A stretch of 64,000 nt of DNA. Origin: Asterias rubens (lineage: Eukaryota > Echinodermata > Asteroidea > Forcipulatida > Asteriidae). This document shows positions 24,301-30,948 of this stretch, piece by piece. Made by a program: the position numbers and the translations under genes. The DNA lies in contig NC_047064.1 in assembly GCF_902459465.1 (NCBI RefSeq), positions 12,170,160 to 12,234,159 of the forward strand. Reading direction: 5' to 3'. The notes under the pieces were generated by a model. That model worked only from the letters and a program-made list of their open reading frames with translations, was not told the origin of the DNA and ran no database searches. Positions within the stretch are counted from its first letter, which is position 1. The number at the start of each line of letters is the position of its first letter.

Positions 24301-24464
24301 AGGAAAAGAAAGACGTAACTGAGGGCTTGCAGAGATTCATTTTGCTGAAGAAGATTCCAGGAAAACGTGACATTGAATCATCCTGTCCTGTGGCATTGCA
24401 GACCAGAACTTGGAAAAACATTAAGGACTTTTGTAGAAACACGATGACACTTAAACAAAGTTAA
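21339..24464 (+). CDS. Tyrosine recombinase family protein, spliced gene (5' end not found)
   Basis: Three exons join in frame: 21,339-23,379, 23,753-23,830 and 24,217-24,464 (stop TAA), with GT-AG borders and matching phases (phase 1 at both introns). The first visible exon follows a good acceptor (TCTTTTCCTTGCTAG) and is open from its first base; the earliest methionine in frame is at 21,660, and upstream coding exons may exist. Counting from that methionine, zinc-finger-like blocks are C18/C21/H31/H35 and C99/C102/H114/C116. The recombinase domain shows the whole catalytic set: arginine in FNRRRQGE (376-381), lysine in VGKRGRTVPV (424), KLRKH (497-501), GHD (525) and tyrosine in HREYY (533/534). 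These residues cut and rejoin DNA in the tyrosine recombinase superfamily. Exons 2-3 add an acidic linker and a basic domain (RRPWTAQEKKD, PGKRD, RTWKNIKDF) known from multicopy fish and invertebrate relatives. A domesticated gene or a Crypton-like transposon gene are both possible. Confidence 0.85.
21360..21575 (+). repeat. Three in-frame 72 bp tandem repeats encoding an acidic 24-residue unit
   Basis: Units start at 21,360, 21,432 and 21,504. Each encodes FQSDPS-x-SVNPNTSSW followed by DDDDPQA (the first reads FQCDTSKSVNPNTNCR). The second and third are nearly identical at the DNA level, so the last duplication is recent. Unit length is a multiple of three, and the frame runs without a break into the recombinase. 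The repeats give a disordered, acidic N-terminal region. Confidence 0.85.
23432..23720. repeat. Intron 1: poly(C) tracts in a twofold duplicated segment
   Basis: C-runs lie at 23,432-23,442, 23,468-23,476, 23,482-23,491 and 23,607-23,626. The second half (CATTCACTGTACACCCC, then GGATTGGCCCACATTGTT) repeats the first (CATTCACTGTACAACCTC, then GGATTGGCCAACATGTTT) about 180 bp apart. The second intron has another 18-base C-run at 23,904-23,921. Confidence 0.7.
23971..24047. repeat. Copy 1 of a ~75 bp direct repeat flanking the last recombinase exon
   Basis: Begins AAGGTGTCATGCACCATCAA and ends GTGATTAGTCTAGA. It lies in intron 2, and its partner follows the stop codon about 495 bp downstream with only a few mismatches. 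Confidence 0.75.
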
Positions 24465-24465
24465 G

Positions 24466-24540
24466 GTCTCCTGCACCACCAAAGTACAGTCATAACCTAG
24501 AGTGACTCTGTAGGCACAGCCAAATGATTAGTCTAGACCT
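24466..24540. repeat. Copy 2 of the ~75 bp direct repeat, in the recombinase 3' region
   Basis: Begins AAGGTCTCCTGCACCACCAA immediately after the stop codon and ends ATGATTAGTCTAGA. Together with copy 1 it brackets exon 3. A C-run follows at 24,549-24,561. Confidence 0.75.
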
Positions 24541-25984
24541 TTGGCCTGCCCCCCCCCCCCCTCCCCCAAAGAACAAGAAAATCGTGTACCACCCCCAAAA
24601 ACATTTCCCAGAAGGCCAGTATACACATTCACATTAGTGAACCGCAAGAAAAAGGATTCATGTGTTATGTCCTCACATCGATAGGTACCATTCGACTTTT
24701 GGCAATGTCCTCCATTGGATAGTATTAAAAGTATGTCCTCAATCTGCAGTGTACACATGTATTGGTGCGTGTGTGTGTGTGTATCGTCGGCCTGCATGCT
24801 GCATGCGGTACACACACAAATAGTGCTAACTTGCTAGCTATGCCAGCGCAGAATGACAGTGAAGATAAATTCTAATGGACGTTTTTAGGACTCTTTTTAA
24901 CTTTCTTTTTCATGGAGATAGAATGATATTATCAACGCACACCATGACCATGTTGATCGTCAAACTACAGGGGTCCTGTACCGAGATAAATGTGGAACTT
25001 GCATATACATGTAATGTCCATATAAACAGATATTTTTTCCCTTTCCCTACATTGTCACAGGCGGCAATTTACAGGCAACCAGCTCGCATCTGCAATTTTC
25101 CAAAAGGAAACTCATTCACATTCCTGTTTTCATTCACAAAGGACATTATTTCTAGTATTACATTTTCCAAACAAAAACAAATAATCGACAATTTATTACC
25201 AAAGTCTCCTCTCTCGGCCGTCCTCCGAGACGACACTCCTCCATCTTGTTTCTCAAAATTTCTAAATTTATATAATTTATTTTGTAATTTTAATTTGCCT
25301 CTTTGGGGTCTAAATATATCAGTAAAAATTGTTAAAATGTACGTCTACTCTTTTTGTCACGCACCATCAATTATATAACAATTTATGTTGCACCCTGGAC
25401 CATGGTCAAACTTTGTACGTGCGTTTACTTTTGTGAAATAAACCTAAGTCCCAGCAGAGTGGTGGCCCGTTGATTTCTTCCTCTATGGTTGAACCGTGGC
25501 ATGCAACACACAGGCACCCGGCAGGCGAGTGTGCGTGAGCCTGCTGCCGGGTGTACTCCGACTCGAGCATGCTTCAATAAACAACACTGAGAAGTGCTCG
25601 GGGAATATATTTATCGAATGGGGCTAAGATGCGAGGAGATACAAGAAGTAAAACAATGACTCAGTCGAGCAGTAGGTTTCGTCAACAACCAAAATAAACT
25701 TTATTTATTAAAAATCTATAGAAAGCTAAATCAGTCAGTGAAATCCAGAATAAAAATGAAAGGGTTAGTAACTACACCTTATTTGAAACCCCAGAGAACT
25801 AGTGAACCATGGAGGAATACATTTTGAACACAGCTATAAGAAGAGAAAAAAAAAACAGAGTGCTAATAAGTTTCAGATTAAAATATAAAAAAAAACGACA
25901 CCATGTAGCACTGTATTGAACACGCGTAATGTAGGCAAAATTGTGAAAAGAATTACATAGTTGGGGGGGTGACTGGGATCGTGG
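24541..25984. other. Non-coding interval; no gene recognised
   Basis: Contains a (GT)n tract near 24,768, a hairpin CACCCGGCAG / CTGCCGGGTG near 25,515-25,553, and an AATAAA at about 25,437. A 167-codon open frame at 24,875-25,378 is phenylalanine-rich and of low complexity, with no family resemblance, and I do not support it as a gene. Confidence 0.5.
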
Positions 25985-26226
25985 TAGTCTAGGTTCCTAG
26001 ACCATTGGTGTTGCGTGGTCACACACTAATGAACGAACGCTAGCGGGCGCTCTGTTTCTCTGATTTCCGGTGCTCACCACATGGGGAGATCCGGAAATTA
26101 GAGAAACAGAGCGCCCGCTAGCGTTCGTTCATTACAAGCGTGTACAGTTTTTGCCGTGCATAATCGATATCGGAACGTTCGTTGTGTGTGACCACGCAAC
26201 ACCAATGGTCTAGGAACCTAGACTAT
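25985..26226. mobile_element. hAT-like MITE with perfect TIRs and an 8 bp target duplication
   Basis: The left end TAGTCTAGGTTCCTAGACCA continues as a perfect inverted match of about 40 bp to the right end. A second inverted block, AATGAACGAACGCTAGCGGG with about 20 more bases, pairs inside. The element is flanked by GATCGTGG on both sides (25,977-25,984 and 26,227-26,234), an exact 8 bp direct repeat. Eight-base duplications are typical of hAT and P superfamilies. There is no coding capacity, so it depended on a transposase elsewhere. The clean ends suggest a fairly recent insertion. Confidence 0.85.
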
Positions 26227-26639
26227 GATCGTGGAGGAACAAGCTGAGATTGATTGTTCCATCCCCCCCCCCCCCCGAAAAAATTATCTCTATGCCTTTC
26301 GCTGCCCCCCCCTCCTCCAAATAATTTTTTTTACGCCAATTATTTTAATTCAACAAAAGACAAAGTATGGCTTAGTTAGTGTTGTTATTAAGCACAATTC
26401 TAAATCTACCATATATGTAAAAACCAGTAACAATAATTAATAATAAATATAAGTACCAAGGTAAAAACACACACGTTTATTCCATACAGAAAAGCGTATA
26501 GGAACCCCTCCCCAACACCCAACTAACTGTGTATTTTTTTTTTCATAGAGAATGGTTTAGCAACCCACCCTCACCCCAAAGGATGTTTTAGTTACACACT
26601 ATTGTTTCATGCAAAATATTTCCTTTTTTTTAATTGCAG

Positions 26640-26912
26640 ACATTAAACAATATTATGGACCCTATGGCAATCGCTCTTCAACGTGCGTTATGGAGAGAGC
26701 TCCTTAATGTCGACATTGGCGATGAAAATCCTGGAGAACACAACCGCCAATGTCGACACACTGCTTACAGGTGTTATACTTTATGGCAGCATGGTCGACT
26801 TGGCGCTGGAGTGCGCCGTGTCATTCCAAGTTGTGTTATCCTTGCTATACGGGCAACATACCCAGATCCATTCAACCAGTACACTGGATTCAGACGGGAC
26901 AGATTAGCTTAA
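26640..26912 (+). CDS. Terminal exon encoding a P2X7-like C-terminal zinc-binding domain
   Basis: A poly-T tract and TTGCAG give a strong 3' splice site just before the exon, which is open to a TAA at 26,910. Near the end it encodes HTAYRCYTLWQHGRLG, VRRVIPSCVILAIR, YPDPF and YTGF. This WQHG / IPSC / IR-YP / YxGF pattern is the cysteine-histidine domain found at the C-terminus of P2X purinoceptor 7 and in many invertebrate proteins that lack the channel. Upstream exons were not found, so the protein is only partly known. The recombinase gene ends at 24,464 with its own stop, so this is a separate gene or a retained fragment. Confidence 0.7.
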   Translation, partial: TLNNIMDPMAIALQRALWRELLNVDIGDENPGEHNRQCRHTAYRCYTLWQHGRLGAGVRRVIPSCVILAIRATYPDPFNQYTGFRRDRLA

Positions 26913-26993
26913 TCCAGTGTTTTGGTTGGATCTGGGTCATTCCAAGTCGATTCAACATGCCATAATATATAGCACCTGTAAGCGATGTGACCT
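26761..26993. repeat. Inverted partial duplication of the P2X7-like exon
   Basis: GCTTACAGGTGTTATACTTT at the start pairs with the complement ending CACCTGTAAGC at 26,993. TCGACTTGG pairs with CCAAGTCGA, and ACCCAGATCC...ACACTGGATT pairs with AATCCAGTGT...GGATCTGGGT. The downstream arm lacks the middle of the exon. The arm centre lies close to the stop codon. Confidence 0.7.
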
Positions 26994-27004
26994 GACTGTC
27001 ACGG

Positions 27005-27053
27005 TTTGAAACTAAGTTTGGTGTGTAGCCTACACACCAAACTTAGTTTCAAA
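27005..27053. repeat. Perfect palindrome, 24 bp arms
   Basis: TTTGAAACTAAGTTTGGTGT plus GTAG is followed, after one base, by its exact complement. No promoter or terminator context is visible, and the block is not followed by a T-run. Confidence 0.85.
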
Positions 27054-27118
27054 TTATAGGTTTTGTAACTTTCTTCATAATAGTAAACCTCATCTGAGAT
27101 GGCCTTCATTTCAAGTGA

Positions 27119-27490
27119 TGGAACTATTGGTAATTGTCAAAGCGCAGTATTCTCACTTGGTGTATCTCAACATGTGTACAAAAAAACAACCTGCGAAATT
27201 TTGAAATCAATTGGTCGTCGAATTTGCGAGATAATAACGGAAGAAAAAATACCCTTGTATTGTCCCACTAAGTTGTGGCTTTCAGATGCTTGATTTCTTG
27301 GCCTCAAAATATAGTTCTGAGGTCTTGAAATAAAATTCAAATGTTTAGTGGAAAATTACTGTTTTCTCAAAAACTATGTTACTTCAGAAGGAGCGGCTTC
27401 TAATGTTTTATGTTATCAACAGCTCTCCATTGCTCCTTACCAAATAAGTTTTTATTCTAACAAGTAATTGAGTAATTACCAATAGTGCCT
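27119..27490. mobile_element. MITE, diverged copy of the family at 28,981-29,361
   Basis: Ends read GGAACTATTGGTAATTGTCA and, inverted, GAGTAATTACCAATAGTGCC. The interior shares TTGGTGTATCTCAACAT, ATTGGTCGTCG and CAGATGCTTGATTTC with the second copy. There is no coding content. It is non-autonomous. Confidence 0.75.
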
Positions 27491-27788
27491 AGTAGCTTTA
27501 GTAACTGTGTTTTCAATAAAAGTTTAATAACTTGATCACTGCAAAAAGTTATGAAAACATTCAACATTTGGACCTCGCCTCGGAAAAATGTTTATTTTTT
27601 TTGGTACTTTTTGTACATCAATTGATTAATACACTGTCTATATTATTTCTTGAAAACGCTATCAGATTTTTAAGTTCAAATTTGACAATGCATTCACCTT
27701 TTGGGAAAAAATATGAATTTTTTTTCTTTATTTTCCCCAAAATAGATTGAGTCTGCTTACATAATGAGAAGAAACTTGAAATAAATGT

Positions 27789-27930
27789 TTCCAGACTCCT
27801 TGTGTACATATTTCAGAACTTTTGGTTCCAGACTCCTTGTGTACATATTTCAGAACTTTTGGTTCCAGACTCCTTGTGTACATATTTCAGAACTTTTGGT
27901 TCAAGACTCCTTGTACATATTTCAGTACTT
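27789..27930. repeat. 37 bp minisatellite, about 3.7 units
   Basis: TTCCAGACTCCTTGTGTACA followed by TATTTCAGAACTTTTGG repeats at 27,789, 27,826 and 27,863; the fourth unit lacks two bases and decays after TTTCAG. The first three units are identical, so expansion was recent. Confidence 0.9.
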
Positions 27931-27990
27931 AACTTTATATGCATGCAGTACACATATTTAAAGACAGTCATGCCACCAGACTGCCATCAT

Positions 27991-28227
27991 TCAAAAGCGT
28001 GACATGTGTCGTCGTTTCAAGATGTCCTCGACCTTTGGTGGAGTCTTGGTTGCGAGGCGAGGGGCAATCCTCCTGGGGTCATCGTCCCGTCTCTCAGGGG
28101 GAACACTCAGTCGGCCTGTATCCTCCAGTCTCATCCGTAGTATTTTCTGCATCAAAGCGGGATATAGGTGTACTGCTTGGGTACTTTGTTCTTGATGGCG
28201 ACATAGTCTTTGGAGTTCTTGGACCAC
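27991..28227 (-). CDS. Possible terminal exon, basic proline/arginine-rich product, unknown
   Basis: On the minus strand a frame runs to a TGA at 27,991-27,993 and encodes LYPALMQKILRMRLEDTG, VPPERRDDDPRRIAP, then TPPKVEDILKRRHMS. Codon composition and predicted helices look protein-like. I do not recognise the family, and the acceptor side is weak. The overlapping +1 frame is also open from 28,243 to 28,152 and reads VYNPRYLARWSKNSKDYVA then KVPKQYTYIPL, which also looks protein-like, so the true frame is undecided. It could be the last exon of a minus-strand gene starting at 29,950. Confidence 0.4.
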   Translation of the reverse strand: MVQELQRLCRHQEQSTQAVHLYPALMQKILRMRLEDTGRLSVPPERRDDDPRRIAPRLATKTPPKVEDILKRRHMSRF

Positions 28228-28243
28228 CTTGCAAGATACCTTG

Positions 28244-28980
28244 GGTTGTAAACAATAACAGTTTCAGTTTTAAGTTTCAGCTGTTATTGTTTTTCACATA
28301 TTAAACAATATTTTACTATATGGTCAACCTATATACACCCCAACTACGGTCACCGGATGGTTGGAAATGGACAAATCTCATGTACAGTACAAGCCTGGAG
28401 CACAAGAAAAAAAAATTGTTTGTTGGCATTACAATCTGAAATATAACTCCTGAAAGAAGCCAGGATAATGGATGGCCTATCCATAAAACACACAGGCCTA
28501 TAACCCTTTTCAGATGGCTGACAGATGACCCTTTCATTAATTTAACTTTCATTAGTTGTGCAACCCTTTAAGTACTACTGTTGCCTAGCAACAACCATGT
28601 GCAATGGACTTTCAGCTACTCAGCAAAAACACAGCAGACGACCAACTGTGACCCACTGTGACGACCAATGACACTGAACACTCTGAGAGGTGATTGTTTC
28701 AAATGGAGAGCTATCCATTGCTTGTTAGTTTATTGTTTCATAGTGAAAATTGAAGAGTCTGATTGGTTTTCCATTGATGTTTGCTTTTCACCATGGAGCT
28801 ATATTCTAACTTGGTACAAAATCAGGCAAGACTGTACGACCTCGTCACCAATTTCTTTCCTTTTTTGTATAAACAAAATAAAAATGTTTGTACTGTTTAT
28901 GTTATTTTTCCTCTCTTTTCTCTGAATGTATATTTGCAGAAAACATTCTTATTTGCAGTAAACATTCTTATAATATAAAA
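28244..28980. other. Non-coding interval; nothing recognised
   Basis: AT-rich with a short duplication of TTTGCAG(A/T)AAACATTCTTAT near 28,934-28,974 just before the MITE. No supported gene. Confidence 0.5.
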
Positions 28981-29361
28981 GACACTGGACACTTTTGGTA
29001 ATGGTGAAAGACCAGTCTTTACAGTTGGTGTATCTCAACATATGCATAAAATAACAAACCTGTGAAAATGTGACCTCAATTGGTCGTCGGAGTCGCGAGA
29101 TATTAATGAAAGAAAAAAAAAACACCCTTGTCGCAGCATGGTCACACGAAGTTGTGTGCTTTCAGATGGTTGATTTCGAGACCTCAAATTCTAAATCTGA
29201 GGTCTGGAAAACTACTACTTTCTCAAAAACTACAGAACTTCAGAGTGAGCTGTTTCTCAGAATGTTTTATACTATCGACCTCTCCCCAAAACTCGTAATC
29301 AAGAAAGGTTTTAAAACTTTTATGATAATAATTATTTTGAGTAATTACCAATAGTGTCCAC
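28981..29361. mobile_element. MITE with GGACACTNTTGGTAAT termini
   Basis: The left end CACTGGACACTTTTGGTAAT pairs with the right end ATTACCAATAGTGTCCACTG. Interior blocks include TTGGTGTATCTCAACATATG, ATTGGTCGTCGGAGTCGCGA and GATTTCGAGACCTCAAATTC. It has no coding capacity. The family is, from memory, abundant in sea star sequence, which supports the organism guess. Confidence 0.8.
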
Positions 29362-29727
29362 TGCCTTAGTTTAATAATTATAAGGTAAGAAAAAAAAGTC
29401 AGTGTAATTTGAGCGTATTTAGGACGGATAAATTGTTGGCCAGGTGGTAAAATTTGACCAAAATACCCTGAAGTTCAGGGCCTAATAAACAACTGGACCA
29501 TGACGTGGGCATGGTGGTGGGCGTGTGAATCTGCATGTGTGTGTGTGTGAGTGGGGTCGTCTCAATTTGCCGTTCAAACCAGCATAGCTCACCAGGGGCG
29601 AGCGCCGTGTTTTTGCGGTTGAGAGCATGAAGTAACATTTTTTTGTCAGATAACATCTAAAGAAGATGACTGCAAAGTTATGTATAATGAACAAGTATTT
29701 TGGTATTTCAATTACAGTAACACTCAC

Positions 29728-29950
29728 CTGCTATCGTGCAAGTCAAGCAAAGTTTTTGCAAGATCCGCATTTGACTTGCGGAGCTGCAATGCTTTGGTTT
29801 TCCATCTGATGATCTGTTCATAATGGAAACTGGAAGCTTGATGTTCCCACTAATGAGCGCCTTTCTTGCCCTGTACTGTTTGTTTGCAGATACATGCGAT
29901 CGTTTCCTTGCGCTGTCAGTTAGCTTTTTCTTCCGTTTACCTTCTTCCAT
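29728..29950 (-). CDS. Possible first coding exon of an unknown minus-strand gene
   Basis: From an ATG at 29,950 a frame encodes MEEGKRKKKLTDSARKR, SANKQYRARKALISGN and so on, and runs to a consensus donor (CAG|GTGAGT, exon end 29,728). In the same DNA another frame gives FHYEQIIRWKTKALQLRKS and NADLAKTLLDLHDS up to the same donor, which looks like the helical segment following the basic KR-rich block in some invertebrate proteins. A single-base frameshift near 29,850 would join the two. The exon is therefore either intact in the first frame or slightly decayed. The product is not identified. Confidence 0.4.
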
Positions 29951-30088
29951 ATAGTTGAGTATGTATGGGGGACCCCCCATGCACCCCCCCAGAACTAACC
30001 TACAATTATGTTTTTGGGTGCCTTTTAGGGTCCTTAAACACAATTGACATGTTAACAGTGAAAAAAATCCGATAATCTTGAGATATCC

Positions 30089-30435
30089 AAGATGGCGGCC
30101 AATATGGCCGCCAAAGTTAATCAAAATTGGAAAAAGTCATATATCAGCCGAATAAAATAATAAAAACATGAATAAAAAGGTTAATTGTATGTTTTTTACC
30201 CTAACACTTCCAATTATGGTACCCATTTTTTGCTATCATGCTTCAAATTCAAGATGGCGGCCAATATGGCCGGCAAAAGTGGTAAAATTTGCGAAAAAAT
30301 TGTATATTGGCAAAAAAAAAATGTCGGCAGTGAAAATAAATAAATTTCTGTTTTTAACCCTCTAGCACTTTGTTTTGCTACCATATTCACAAAAATTCCA
30401 AAATGGCTACCAAAATGGCCACCAAAATGGCAGAA
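30089..30435. promoter_or_regulatory. Cluster of AAGATGGCGGCC (YY1-like) motifs
   Basis: CAAGATGGCGGCCAATATGG followed by CCGCC at 30,089 and again (CCGGC) near 30,250; a looser set, CCAAAATGGCTACCAAAATG then GCCACC, lies near 30,398. AAGATGGCGGC is the well-known core of the YY1 site, and each block is nearly palindromic (GGCGGCCAATATGGCCGCC). The cluster lies between the divergent tail of the 30.6-35.3 kb frame and the 29.9 kb exon. Function is inferred only from the motif. Confidence 0.45.
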
Positions 30436-30594
30436 AAAAACCGGTCAAGTTTGAAAAAAGGCAAAACTTAAGAAAATATGCCCATTCTGGAATTAGTCTT
30501 GAGGTATCTCAAATAAAAGCATAAGTATAACCGATAAACAGTTTGTTTAGCACTTTTGTAGGCCTACCACTTTGATTATGACATACATGTTTCA

Positions 30595-30945
30595 TTAGTC
30601 GCTGTCATAGTTGTCAAGACCAGAACAATTCGATTCATCCTCTCCATCGATGTCAGAGTCTTCGTCATCTGAAGTTTCGTCTCCAGTAACTTCAGTCAAG
30701 ATGTCCTCAAGACGGGATGGCAAAATGGGTCCTTCTGACCAAACTGGCTCAATGAAGTCTCCGCATCGGGTCCAACCATGTTCTGTAGGAGATGGAATTT
30801 CCTGGATGGGCACATCTGACCTCTTCCACTGCGCTGCCCTGTAATTGGCACGCTTGATGTGAGGTACCAGCGACTTCTTGCATGGTGGAAGCTTGGACAA
30901 ATCGACTTTAGATGACCTCTTGATGGTCACACCCTCACCAACCAT
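30595..30945 (-). CDS. Extreme C-terminus of the same protein, after a nonsense codon
   Basis: It is in the same frame as the preceding piece, separated only by the TAA and one lysine codon, so the stop is a point mutation rather than a gene border. It encodes LPPCKKSLVPHIKRANYRAA and IPSPTEHGW, the usual end of the family, then an acidic serine/aspartate tail. With the upstream pieces the reading frame covers about 1,580 codons on 4.7 kb without introns, bearing one frameshift and one stop. Confidence 0.65.
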   Translation of the reverse strand: MVGEGVTIKRSSKVDLSKLPPCKKSLVPHIKRANYRAAQWKRSDVPIQEIPSPTEHGWTRCGDFIEPVWSEGPILPSRLEDILTEVTGDETSDDEDSDIDGEDESNCSGLDNYDSD

Positions 30946-30948
30946 CTT

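Noticed and set aside
24875-25378. 167-codon plus-strand frame
   Set aside because: Phenylalanine/isoleucine-rich with no motif, no splice context and AT-rich composition; most likely chance.
28004-28195. Plus-strand frames over the 28 kb exon
   Set aside because: They are antisense to the better supported minus-strand frames.
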